Program-made: the position numbers and the translations under genes
Shown here: positions 35,047-43,488 of the stretch, one piece after another
Layout: each line of letters begins with the position of its first letter
How positions within the stretch are numbered: position 1 is the first letter of the stretch
NCBI GenBank assembly: GCA_965657335.1
Contig: CBFHOH010000004.1
Span: forward strand, 62,001 to 126,000
Direction: 5' to 3'
DNA length: 64,000 nucleotides
From: UBA4582 sp965657335
GTDB lineage: Bacteria; Pseudomonadota; Gammaproteobacteria; Pseudomonadales; Azotimanducaceae
The notes under the pieces: model-generated
What the model was told of the DNA's origin: nothing
Databases searched by the model: none
Seen by the model: the letters and a program-made list of their open reading frames with translations, nothing else

Positions 35047-35913
35047 ATGTCATCGAAATTCTTAGACGAGGTTGACAGGCTCGACGCAGAGGCGCAAAAG
35101 GTTACTGCTCGATGCGCCGATGGCGAATTAGTGTTTCGAGTTTGGTCAGCAACCTCATCGACACATCGAAGCCGACTTCTATTGGTGCACGGCGGATCAG
35201 GTTCCTGGACCCATTGGTACAAAAATATAGGTTTTCTTCGAGAGCACTTCGAGGTGTATACCGTGGATCTGCCCGGACTAGGCAACTCTGCCAGGCTGCC
35301 TGTGGGTTATACGGCAGCAGATGCAGTTGCGGTTGTTGAGCAGGGAATTCGCGATGTGTTTGCAGACAACATGATTCATGTGGCTGCTTTTTCATGGGGC
35401 TGTGCTGTCATGTCGCAGGTGGTATCAAATATCCCGGCGCAGTTCTCTTCGCTTACTCTCGTGGGCCCAGCCTCGCTAGGAGATATCCCGAGACGCGGCG
35501 GAATGCAGCCGTTGGTAAAAAAGACACCGGATATGAATATCGCTCAGGAGAACGAAGCGAATCGCACTAATCTCGCGCGTTTGATGCTTTTTGATAAAAA
35601 TAAAATCGATGATCTTGCTGTTTACTTACAAACTGAAAATACACGTAGGGCGCGCTTTAATTCGCCACAGTTCAGTAGAACTCGATTGACGCTTGACGGT
35701 ATTGCTACGCACGAGGTCCCCCTGCAAGTGATTTACGGAAGTGAAGATGCGTCGGCTAAGCCTGATGTGGCGTCCAAGCAACAGCTATTCCGTGAGGTTC
35801 GTCCCGATGTGAGTTTTCAGCTCGTTCCGGATTGTGGTCATTGGCTGCAGTACGAGAAGCCAGAGGTCTTTCACAGCCTTGTGCTTGAATGGACAGACCA
35901 GAACGAGCTGTGA
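35047..35913 (+). CDS. Alpha/beta hydrolase
   Basis: 288-residue alpha/beta-hydrolase-fold protein. The oxyanion motif is LLLVHGGSGSW, the nucleophile Ser is in AAFSWGCAV, the acid is probably the Asp in YGSEDASAKPD, and the His is in CGHWLQYEKP. The gene starts two bases after the crotonase stop, so it is in the same operon. It may be a C-C (meta-cleavage-type) hydrolase, esterase or thioesterase. The Trp after the nucleophile is uncommon in esterases and does not settle this. Confidence 0.87.
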   Translation: MSSKFLDEVDRLDAEAQKVTARCADGELVFRVWSATSSTHRSRLLLVHGGSGSWTHWYKNIGFLREHFEVYTVDLPGLGNSARLPVGYTAADAVAVVEQGIRDVFADNMIHVAAFSWGCAVMSQVVSNIPAQFSSLTLVGPASLGDIPRRGGMQPLVKKTPDMNIAQENEANRTNLARLMLFDKNKIDDLAVYLQTENTRRARFNSPQFSRTRLTLDGIATHEVPLQVIYGSEDASAKPDVASKQQLFREVRPDVSFQLVPDCGHWLQYEKPEVFHSLVLEWTDQNEL

Positions 35914-35946
35914 TGAAACAAAAAGGGCACCTATGCGCGCCTAAAA

Positions 35947-37200
35947 TTATGTTTTATCAAACTTGATGTGTATACCGACAGGCGCATGGAGCAATAAAGA
36001 NNNNNNNNNNNNNNNNNNNNNNNNNNNNNNNNNNNNNNNNNNNNNNNNNNNNNNNNNTTCCCAGCCAACTTCTAGCTCCAGCCTTGCGAGCGGCGCGCCA
36101 GGGCAATGATGGATACCTTGACCGAAGGCGAGGTGGCGCTTGCTGTTGTGCCGTTCCACATCAAATCGATCCCCGTCCGGATAAAACTGTTCGTCTCGAT
36201 TGGCAGATATCCACTTGATCATGACGGTTGATCCTTTGGGAATATCAATGCCACCGACGTTTGTATCTTGGGTGACGATGCGCCACATTTGAGCGGAGGG
36301 TGTGGCCAACCTCAGCATTTCTTCCACCATGTTCGGAATGAGTTCGCGGTTTTTTTGTACTTTCTCGAGCTGATCCGGATTGTTGATGAGCAGCGACATA
36401 CCCTCCGCAAACGTAGCTGTTGTGGTTTCGTTACCTGCAACAAGCAGCTGTGCAATCACCGAGAGACACTCGGGGACATTCATCGGCCGTTCACCATCGG
36501 CCGTCGAGTTTACAATTTCCGACAATACATCATCGGTCGGCTGCCGTTGTCTATCCTCAATTTTTTTCGCAAAATAGTGCTGAAAGTCGACGACCAGTTG
36601 GGAAGAGTGCATCAGTTGCGCGTGCGTTTGCCCTGCAGCAAAGGCATTAACATTTGCATCCGACCATTCTTTAAAGAGGTCCATGTCTTTGAAGGGCACA
36701 CCGAGAATTTTTGCGATCATTTTGACAGCGATGGGGACGCAAAAACTCNNNNNNNNNNNNNNNNNNNNNNNNNNNNNNNNNNNNNNNNNNNNNNNNNNNN
36801 NNNNNNNNNNNNNNNNNNNNNNNNNNNNNNNNNNACTTTTAACGGAGAAAGGCTTCTGACACAAAGAGCGGTAACGCCTTTGCTCGGGCAGGTCCTGAGT
36901 CAGCATCGTATCTATTCGGGGGAACCCTTTTCGGCGTATCGCGTTTAACTCGTCGTGCTGCCGTTTTTCCTCGGCAGTCGGTTCTCTGTCATTGAACGAC
37001 GTCATTAGATTAGAGAACTTGCTGGAAAAAACACCATCGTTTTTGGCGATGTCCATGACCAGATCGTAATTTGAAACGAAATAGATGCCGGTTCTTGGGC
37101 AGTGATAAACCGGTGCTTGTTCTCTCAATTGCTGATTATACTGGTGCGGACAGGCGAGGACTTCAGGGGCAAATGGATCCTGTTCTGATAGTGCCTTCAT
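35947..37200 (-). CDS. Cytochrome P450 (two assembly gaps)
   Basis: Bacterial class I P450 of 417 codons, counting two N runs (36001-36057 and 36749-36834). The I-helix AGNETTTATF and the haem-binding stretch LAFGQGIHHCPGAPLARLEL, with Cys as the iron ligand, are both clear. The frame is kept across both gaps, so the N lengths are probably right. It starts 20 bp after the Rieske gene at 37221, so they form one Rieske-P450 operon under site 7. It would hydroxylate a hydrophobic substrate and needs a ferredoxin and reductase, which are not seen here. Confidence 0.9.
   Translation of the reverse strand: MKALSEQDPFAPEVLACPHQYNQQLREQAPVYHCPRTGIYFVSNYDLVMDIAKNDGVFSSKFSNLMTSFNDREPTAEEKRQHDELNAIRRKGFPRIDTMLTQDLPEQRRYRSLCQKPFSVKSXXXXXXXXXXXXXXXXXXXXXXXXXXXXXSFCVPIAVKMIAKILGVPFKDMDLFKEWSDANVNAFAAGQTHAQLMHSSQLVVDFQHYFAKKIEDRQRQPTDDVLSEIVNSTADGERPMNVPECLSVIAQLLVAGNETTTATFAEGMSLLINNPDQLEKVQKNRELIPNMVEEMLRLATPSAQMWRIVTQDTNVGGIDIPKGSTVMIKWISANRDEQFYPDGDRFDVERHNSKRHLAFGQGIHHCPGAPLARLELEVGWEXXXXXXXXXXXXXXXXXXXSLLLHAPVGIHIKFDKT
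36001..36057. other. Assembly gap (57 N)
   Basis: Run of N inside the P450 gene, near its C-terminus. Nineteen codons long if the length is exact. Confidence 0.99.
36749..36834. other. Assembly gap (86 N)
   Basis: Run of N inside the P450 gene, between the N-terminal third and the I-helix. The reading frame agrees on both sides although 86 is not a multiple of three, because flanking partial codons are also masked. Confidence 0.99.
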
Positions 37201-37220
37201 AGTGTGTTCCTTGCCTAATT

Positions 37221-38603
37221 TCAGGCATTAATATATTTATCGAGTGTTTGGTGAATGTGGCGGATGCGACCTTCTTGGTAATTTCCAAGAACGACCTCCT
37301 GACGTTTGCCTGCCTTCATACCTTTTATGATGAAAGGGATGTTGGCCATGTCTTGGTCGAAAACGGCACCAAGGCCACCTAATTCCTCGGCGGTGACAAA
37401 AGGCTCATGTTCTTCGAGTTCATTAATCTCGCATGCCGGTGGTCTGGGCCCACTTTCGTCATAACGCATGAGCAACATGGCTTCCATAATGCAGGAGGTA
37501 TGATCGTCGCCGTTGGGTCTGAATCGATACACAACGTTGCGGTTGAGGCCCGCCCAGGGTGCAAAGTTAGGAAAGACGTTATACAAAATACTGTCGATAC
37601 ATTCGCTATCGGTATAGTGAGATTGATCCTTTCCTGTCATCTTCGCCACATTCGCACGCGTCAGATCTGCCATGAATTTTCTCGCTGTCATGCCTTCGGG
37701 CAAATCGACAATGTCCGTTGCATCCTTATTTCTGCCGCCCAGTGTCAGAAGTTCAGCGATAATTTCGCCCTCGCTAAGGGGACTTTTTATATGCGGGCTC
37801 ATCACGGCAGAAGCGGTAATCGTTCGGTTGATATGATCCCCGAAAGCGTCGTACTGGGAGTTTTCATCCGCAGTGAAAGTCATGATTTGAGGATGCGTCG
37901 CGATAACGTGAAATGACTCCTGAAACGCCTCCTGAGCAACTTTCCAATTCGAGCGGACGATGCGTTTTACATGTGCCCCTTTGTAGTAGTTCGCCACCGG
38001 CCAGCGTTCAAAATGCTCGGGTAGGATATTCAGATATTCCGCCAACGACATACTATTGTCGTCCATGTTGATAAAAACGAATCCACCCCAAGTGTCGACC
38101 TTAGTCTCGTCTAAATTCGCGTTACTTTCCGTGAAATGACCAAAATCCCATCTGCTTGGAATAAACTTAGGGGTTCCGTCCAGTCCCCATGTGAATGCGT
38201 GATACGGGCAACGGAAATACTCCGCAGTCCCATCTTTGTCACATAAAGTGCGCCCCCGATGCAGGCAGGAGTTATAGAAACTCTTGATTTCGTTCTCTGC
38301 ACTTCGGACGATGATGAATGAATAGTCAGTAATGTCGTAGACGATATGGTCACCAATCTCAGGAATATCTTCCTCGCGGCAAACCATTTGCCAAACCTTT
38401 GGCCAAACCTTTTCTTTCTCCAGTTCATGGAACTCTCTGGAAATGTAACGATCGACGGATAGGTTATCTGAACCCATGTATGCCAGAGAATTTACCCGCA
38501 ATGAGTCAGGTACAGGAACGTCTTCAGTGTCTAGCAAATCCTGGTAGCTCGTGCCGCTCGACCTGAGATCGTCACCCTGTTGTCTTTCTTTATTATTTTT
38601 CAA
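37221..38603 (-). CDS. Rieske oxygenase alpha subunit, paralogue of 8175 gene
   Basis: 460-residue Rieske oxygenase. Cluster ligands are in CLHRGRTL and CPYHAFTW, and the iron site in QESFHVIATHPQ. It shares CREEDIPE, CLHRGR, ATHPQIM and the C-terminal FRPNG-DDH-SCIME pattern with the 8175 protein. The start is TTG at 38603, with AGGG upstream; no ATG fits the paralogue alignment better. It is the first gene of an operon with the P450. The perfect palindrome site 7 lies 121 bp upstream. Confidence 0.92.
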   Translation of the reverse strand: MKNNKERQQGDDLRSSGTSYQDLLDTEDVPVPDSLRVNSLAYMGSDNLSVDRYISREFHELEKEKVWPKVWQMVCREEDIPEIGDHIVYDITDYSFIIVRSAENEIKSFYNSCLHRGRTLCDKDGTAEYFRCPYHAFTWGLDGTPKFIPSRWDFGHFTESNANLDETKVDTWGGFVFINMDDNSMSLAEYLNILPEHFERWPVANYYKGAHVKRIVRSNWKVAQEAFQESFHVIATHPQIMTFTADENSQYDAFGDHINRTITASAVMSPHIKSPLSEGEIIAELLTLGGRNKDATDIVDLPEGMTARKFMADLTRANVAKMTGKDQSHYTDSECIDSILYNVFPNFAPWAGLNRNVVYRFRPNGDDHTSCIMEAMLLMRYDESGPRPPACEINELEEHEPFVTAEELGGLGAVFDQDMANIPFIIKGMKAGKRQEVVLGNYQEGRIRHIHQTLDKYINA

Positions 38604-38720
38604 AGTAGGTCCCTGAGGATTTTCTGATGTTTGAGTAATTGTAAGAAAACAGCAAGATTCGCTGCTTTCATCAAAAAACCATCATAGGGAAAATCGACTC
38701 AGAAGAGATTTGATCCAGAT

Positions 38721-38750
38721 CAAGAAACAGTCAGAACTGACTGTTTCTTG
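38721..38750 (-). promoter_or_regulatory. Perfect palindromic operator (site 7)
   Basis: The best copy of the island palindrome. The core is 38725-38746: AAACAGTCA, GAAC, TGACTGTTT. The symmetry extends to 14-bp arms (38721-38734 and 38737-38750) around AA. It lies in the 200-bp region between the Mo-oxidoreductase stop and the Rieske-P450 operon start. As RNA it could also fold, but no T-run follows on the minus strand, so an operator is more likely than a terminator. Confidence 0.8.
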
Positions 38751-38803
38751 CTGGCAACTGCATAGGTTTGCAAGCGCCGAAGCGCTGGTAATGCTTTAGG
38801 CGA

Positions 38804-40942
38804 CTAGTTCTTACCCACGCTAATGTTTATGGGAAGGCCACTGGATGGGATCATTGCCGTAAACCCCTGAAGGGCGTTGTTGCCATCGACCAAAAGGTTC
38901 GTATTGGACCCAACCTCTCGCACGGGTGACTGTTGATCAGGGGATGTTCCCCAACAGTGGTGCATGGCGACAACCCCGGGTTTTATCTTGTCGTTCGCTT
39001 TTGAAACAGCGGGAATAGAGCCATACTGGGAATGAATAACAATTTCATCATCCTCGCCAATACCGAGTTTGGCTAAATCCGCGGGATGAATATTTGCATG
39101 GTTGGTTGTGCCGGACTTCGCCTTAAGCGCAGGTAGATTGCGGCCAAAAGAGTTTAAAACATATCGACTTCGAAAACTGATGAGCTGATGCGTATAGTCC
39201 TCGGTTGACCCCTCGGTTTGTCGTAGTGCTTCAAATTCCTCCGCGACACCTACAGGGTACAGTTTAAGCTTTCCAGACGATGCTTCCCTGGCAGGTTGAA
39301 TCTCTACCCGCATATCCTCAAAGATGTGCCCGCCGGGGTTGTCCCTCAAGAATTGTAGATCTGCCCGAGATCCCGCTGTGATGGCCTTGAGTATATCGAA
39401 TTTGGAGGGTTTTTCTGTGTTTGAGATAGGGGTTTGGCCGATAGAAACCTCGAGCCCTAGTCGTTTCGCCAGTCCCCAGTAGAACTCCCATTCCTCAATG
39501 ACATCATGGTCAGTCTGAACGATAGCTTTGCTGTATTGGCTGTAGGGTTTTTCATACCAGCTGTCAGCGAGCAGCGTAACGTCTTCTCGCTCCAGTGTCA
39601 GTTTGGGTGCAATGACATAATCAGCCATTTCAGCTGTTGCGGACATGTAAGGATCGATACACACAAGTAGATCTAGTGCTTGCATTGCCTCAAACGCCTT
39701 CTGCTGATCAGGCCAGGCCATCAGCGGATTCCCGGCGATGACGAAAAGGGCTTTAACCTGTCCTTTTCCAGGTGTAAGAATTTCATCGGCCAGCTGCGAG
39801 GTAGGCATTTCCCTGACACCGGTTGCGGAAGCTAATTCACCAAATTCCGGGTTTACACGACAGCGCGTGCCATGGCCCCATGCCAGTGGTGCCTCATATA
39901 CTTGCGCATATTTCGGCGTGTTACGCGCTAGTGCCCCTGGGTTGGGCATCGTCTCCCCAGCGCGGTAGTAGCGACCGCAGATTGTGTTTAAGGACGCGGT
40001 TAGATGCTGCGTCAGGTTCGGATGCGAGCTCATTTCAGGTCCGGTGCCGGTAACCGCAACGCCGCGCGGCCCTGCAGCAAAAGTGCGCGCAGCCTCGACA
40101 ATTGCGTCGGCCGGAATATCTGTGCGGGCAGCAACAGATGCTAAATCATAGCGTTCCACTGACTGGCGTAGTTCATCTAGTCCGCTGACATACTCTTCGC
40201 AAAATTCTGTGTCATGCAGGTCCTCCGCGAGAATGATGCGGATCATACCGGCGAGCAGTGTTGCATCTTCACCCGGCTTGATTTGCAGATGCAGGTCAGA
40301 GCGTCTCGCCAGTTCAGACTCTCTTGGGTCAACGACGATCATCTTCAATCCGCGCTTCTTTGCCCTGCGCAATTGATCCGCGGGGCTAATAGGTGAAATT
40401 CCACCCGGTGAGCCGTAGTGAGACACGAGTGGATTATTGCCGATGATTATTGCCACGTCAGCGTCTTGTAAAAAATGGCCTCCAGCCGTCCAGTAACCCA
40501 TGCGAGAGCCAACGTAGACTTTTGCAGGTTGATCAATCGTCACGCTGGTGTAGTAGGAGTGTGACTTGAGGGCGTTGTGCCATTCTCGGCTGTAAACGAG
40601 TTGTCCCGAATTCTGGAACGCGACGGTGCCGTTATAGGTCGCTATTGACTCAGGTCCATGTTCTTCGACCAGCTTTTTAACACGTTCGGCAATTTCATCC
40701 ATCGCCTGCTCGCTGCCGATGTCCGCAAAGTCTCCGTTGCCTTTATTTTTTTGGCTGCTCGTCAAACGCTGGGGCTGATACATTTGTTCGACCAACTGCC
40801 TGCCCTTAATACAGGTGTAACCGCCATACATTTTATTATCAGTATCTGGTTTTACCGATAGCGCTTTTCCTTCGGAAACCTCCGCAATCATTGGACAATA
40901 GGCATGGCAGTAGCGACAGAATGTTTTATGTTTTTCACTCAT
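38804..40942 (-). CDS. Molybdopterin (bis-MGD) oxidoreductase
   Basis: 712-residue member of the DMSO-reductase superfamily, carrying one N-terminal [4Fe-4S] site: C9-xx-C12-xxx-C16 and C44 (GYTCIKGR). The Mo-domain pieces VAIIIGNNPLVSHYG and MIVVDPRESELARR and the C-terminal MGD-binding part (ANIHPADLAKLGIGEDDEI, HHCWGTSP) are present. There is no Tat signal, so it is cytoplasmic. Residues 101-160, where Nap or formate dehydrogenases place the Mo-binding Cys/Sec, contain no Cys; by eye Tyr143 (KVYVGS) aligns there. The substrate is unknown. moaB and moeA lie 2 kb away. Confidence 0.88.
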   Translation of the reverse strand: MSEKHKTFCRYCHAYCPMIAEVSEGKALSVKPDTDNKMYGGYTCIKGRQLVEQMYQPQRLTSSQKNKGNGDFADIGSEQAMDEIAERVKKLVEEHGPESIATYNGTVAFQNSGQLVYSREWHNALKSHSYYTSVTIDQPAKVYVGSRMGYWTAGGHFLQDADVAIIIGNNPLVSHYGSPGGISPISPADQLRRAKKRGLKMIVVDPRESELARRSDLHLQIKPGEDATLLAGMIRIILAEDLHDTEFCEEYVSGLDELRQSVERYDLASVAARTDIPADAIVEAARTFAAGPRGVAVTGTGPEMSSHPNLTQHLTASLNTICGRYYRAGETMPNPGALARNTPKYAQVYEAPLAWGHGTRCRVNPEFGELASATGVREMPTSQLADEILTPGKGQVKALFVIAGNPLMAWPDQQKAFEAMQALDLLVCIDPYMSATAEMADYVIAPKLTLEREDVTLLADSWYEKPYSQYSKAIVQTDHDVIEEWEFYWGLAKRLGLEVSIGQTPISNTEKPSKFDILKAITAGSRADLQFLRDNPGGHIFEDMRVEIQPAREASSGKLKLYPVGVAEEFEALRQTEGSTEDYTHQLISFRSRYVLNSFGRNLPALKAKSGTTNHANIHPADLAKLGIGEDDEIVIHSQYGSIPAVSKANDKIKPGVVAMHHCWGTSPDQQSPVREVGSNTNLLVDGNNALQGFTAMIPSSGLPINISVGKN

Positions 40943-41234
40943 TATGATTTCCTGGTGAGAACCTGCTCAAGGGTAGAAAGATTCTCTATCTGTTTTTGTT
41001 AAGAGCTATTCTTATTATCAGATACTACGTTAAAAAAGGAAATAAAGTGGCTTTTTAAGCGCAGAAATTTGTTTTCGGTATGCGATTTTAGAAGATAGTC
41101 AGTCGAAAAAGTCATATGGGAATGGAATTAGCAAATTGTGTTATAAGTCAAAAAGGCTCGCAGGTTTCGCTAAGAACCGTTTTGTTGAACACATGTTGTT
41201 GCACCTGCACTTAAATTACTGTGGAGTTCACGGA

Positions 41235-41423
41235 ATGAAAAAAAATCGCATAGGCTTAATGGGCTTTGGTCAAGTCGGGCGACAGATCTATCGGTTGGCA
41301 ATGGAGGATGCGCGTTATGCCGACGGCGCATTATTTGACGGTCAACGGCATGGTGCGTTGATAGGTGGGCATACAATGCTGACCGTCGTCCTGATAACCA
41401 AGGCCGGACTGCAAGCTGTATGA
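41235..41423 (+). pseudogene. GAPDH-like N-terminal remnant
   Basis: An ATG with GGAG eight bases upstream opens a 62-codon frame. The first 24 residues look like the start of the NAD-binding domain of glyceraldehyde-3-phosphate dehydrogenase (RIGLMGFGQVGRQIYRLAME). After that the similarity stops and the rest (GQRHGALIGGHTML and on) is not recognisable. The frame ends in ATGA, coupling it to the kinase at 41420. This fits a deletion remnant of a gap-kdgK operon. A genuine small protein is possible. Confidence 0.55.
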
Positions 41424-42319
41424 CCGATCTTGGAGTGATAGGTGAGTGCATGCTGGAACTGCGTAATAGTGCTGGCAATTACAAAATGGGTTTTGGTGGC
41501 GACGTCTTTAATACGGCTGTTTACGCTGTCCGTGAGGGGCTGGAGGTTACCTTTTTTTCCGCAGTGGGTGACGATCACTATTCAAATTATTTGCTGGATT
41601 GCTGGCGCAGAGAGCGTGTCTCGACAGAAACCGTCAGGGTGATTCCCTCCGCGACGCCAAGTCTTTATATCATTGACACTGACGATCAAGGTGAGCGCTC
41701 ATTTCACTATTGGCGTGATGCATCACCATTCAAGTCATGGCTCGCGCCAGGTGAATATCTTGATTACCTTGGCGAGGAACTACAGAAATGTCGGTGTATC
41801 TACTTCTCGGGCATTACACTGGCCCTTTTGAATCCAGAGCAGCGATTGTTGCTCTTTGCGATGCTCAAAAACATGCAAGCGAACGGCCGATTAGTTGCGT
41901 TTGACCCTAACTACCGCGATCGCTTGTGGGAAAGTTCGGAGGATGCGGCTTACTGGTTCGATCAGGCATACGCGCTCAGTGATATCGCTTTCCCATCTGT
42001 TGATGACGAAGTACTACTTCGCGGTGAACAATCACCTAAAGCGATAACAGCACATCTAGTCAATCTCGGCTTAGAGGAAATAGTATTAAAGCATGGTGCG
42101 TTGGGTACGACGGTGGTGACGCCCGATCAAACCTTCAAAATACCGGCGCAGCATGTAGGAACGGTAGTTGATACAACAGCAGCTGGCGATTCGTTTAATG
42201 CTGCTTACTTTTCCGTTCGACTCAGAGGCGGTGATGTTGTCGAGGCGGCAAAGGCCGGAAGCAAGCTTGCCGCTCAGGTGATTCAGCATGCCGGAGCGAT
42301 TGTTCCGGCTGCTCTTTGA
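41420..42319 (+). CDS. PfkB-family sugar kinase, probable 2-dehydro-3-deoxygluconokinase
   Basis: 299-residue ribokinase-fold enzyme. The N-terminal GECMLELRN with GFGGDVFNTAVYAVREG, the middle FDPNYRDRLWE and the C-terminal DTTAAGDSFNAAYF (Asp as catalytic base, Ala in place of the usual Gly) fit the KdgK group. It would phosphorylate 2-keto-3-deoxygluconate in an Entner-Doudoroff branch. The start overlaps the GAPDH remnant by ATGA, so its translation may depend on that remnant. The KdgK assignment is probable but not certain; another sugar kinase is the alternative. Confidence 0.83.
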   Translation: MTDLGVIGECMLELRNSAGNYKMGFGGDVFNTAVYAVREGLEVTFFSAVGDDHYSNYLLDCWRRERVSTETVRVIPSATPSLYIIDTDDQGERSFHYWRDASPFKSWLAPGEYLDYLGEELQKCRCIYFSGITLALLNPEQRLLLFAMLKNMQANGRLVAFDPNYRDRLWESSEDAAYWFDQAYALSDIAFPSVDDEVLLRGEQSPKAITAHLVNLGLEEIVLKHGALGTTVVTPDQTFKIPAQHVGTVVDTTAAGDSFNAAYFSVRLRGGDVVEAAKAGSKLAAQVIQHAGAIVPAAL

Positions 42320-42385
42320 AATGTACCGGAATTAGAAATGCAACAGTCATTGCGCGGAAGTAATCGCTAACGACTGATGTGGTTG

Positions 42386-42847
42386 TTAGCAAATGCCCAG
42401 TAATTTCTCGGTAAAGTCTTTGTTTGTATCCCTGAGGCTGCGACTGAGAAGTTTGGCGATCCCCATAAGCACGCGGTTCGCGATGCCCGGCTCCTCTTCG
42501 AGCATCTTCTCGAAATCCTTTCGCTTGAGGACGATGAGGGACAGTGCACTTTTTGCCCTCACTGTCGCTGATCGCGGTGCGCCATCTATCAACGACATCT
42601 CACCAACACTTCTGCCTGCAGAAAGCTCTGCAATTTTGTGTTTTTTTGTATCGTATTGTTTGATGACCTCGACTGTACCCTCGACGATAAAGAACATATA
42701 GCCACCATGGGTGCCTTCCTTGAATACATAGGCTTTTTCTTCAAACTGATATTTGAACATGTATTTTTCGACGACGCGGTAGTCCGCTGCCTCGAGGAAG
42801 TCGAATACTTCAAGATTTGCCAGTAAGCTTTGGATTGATTGACCCAT
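42386..42847 (-). CDS. Stand-alone cyclic-nucleotide-binding domain protein
   Basis: 153-residue protein made of one cNMP-binding domain. The phosphate-binding cassette GRSVGEMSLIDGAPRSATV keeps the Glu and Arg that hold cyclic nucleotide in CRP. An N-terminal helix precedes the beta-roll and a C-terminal helix follows (NRVLMGIAKLLSRSLRDTN). There is no HTH or enzymatic domain, so it must act through partners. The ATG has CAGGGA upstream. It is transcribed alone, divergent from moaB. Confidence 0.88.
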   Translation of the reverse strand: MGQSIQSLLANLEVFDFLEAADYRVVEKYMFKYQFEEKAYVFKEGTHGGYMFFIVEGTVEVIKQYDTKKHKIAELSAGRSVGEMSLIDGAPRSATVRAKSALSLIVLKRKDFEKMLEEEPGIANRVLMGIAKLLSRSLRDTNKDFTEKLLGIC

Positions 42848-42984
42848 GGAGATCCCTGCCTTTTGGGCGCTGAGGACTCAGATGCACCGAGCTTAGCAGA
42901 ATCAGCGATAATATTGACCTCAGTTAATCGGAAAGTCTTTCACGGTGTTAAACTTGCCACACGAAATGGAAGGAACAACTTTAA

Positions 42985-43488
42985 ATGGAAGCGAATTTAA
43001 AAATAGCAGTTTTGACGGTATCTGACACAAGAACGATGGAAACCGATACATCAGGTCAGTTTCTTTGTGATGCGCTAGCAGAAGCTAATCATATTTTGCA
43101 GGATCGCACCCTTATTGCCGATGACATTTATCTTTTACGTGCAAAAGTTTCAGCTTGGATTGCGGACCCCGAAGTTGAAGTGGTGCTGTTAACGGGAGGC
43201 ACCGGTTTTACCAAGCGGGACTCGACCCCAGAAGCGATTGAGCCCTTGCTAGACACAATTGTGCCTGGTTTTGGGGAATTATTTAGGGCGTTGTCATTTG
43301 ACGAAATTGGCACCTCTACGGTTCAGTCTCGCGCCGTTGGCGGATTGGCAAATAATACGCTGGTATTTTGTATGCCCGGTTCAACTGGTGCATGTAAAAC
43401 GGCCTGGGGCGGGATTCTTCAAGAGCAGCTAGATATTAATAACCGACCATGCAACTTCGCCGAGTTGATTCGCACAGGAAAACACTAG
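42985..43488 (+). CDS. moaB: Molybdenum cofactor biosynthesis protein MoaB
   Basis: 167-residue MoaB/MogA-fold protein that adenylates molybdopterin before metal insertion. The family signature LLTGGTGFTKRDSTPEAIEP is complete, followed by GFGELFRALSFDEIG and a Ser/Gly-rich VFCMPGSTGACKTAW. Its length is that of MoaB; MogA is slightly longer. Its stop TAG overlaps the GTG start of moeA. It serves molybdoenzymes such as the one at 38804. Confidence 0.9.
   Translation: MEANLKIAVLTVSDTRTMETDTSGQFLCDALAEANHILQDRTLIADDIYLLRAKVSAWIADPEVEVVLLTGGTGFTKRDSTPEAIEPLLDTIVPGFGELFRALSFDEIGTSTVQSRAVGGLANNTLVFCMPGSTGACKTAWGGILQEQLDINNRPCNFAELIRTGKH

Noticed and set aside
41093..41114. Two half-sites AGATAGTCA and AAAAAGTCA before the divergent Mo-enzyme/GAPDH-remnant region
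   Set aside because: They are in direct rather than inverted order, so they do not form the island palindrome; I count them as chance.
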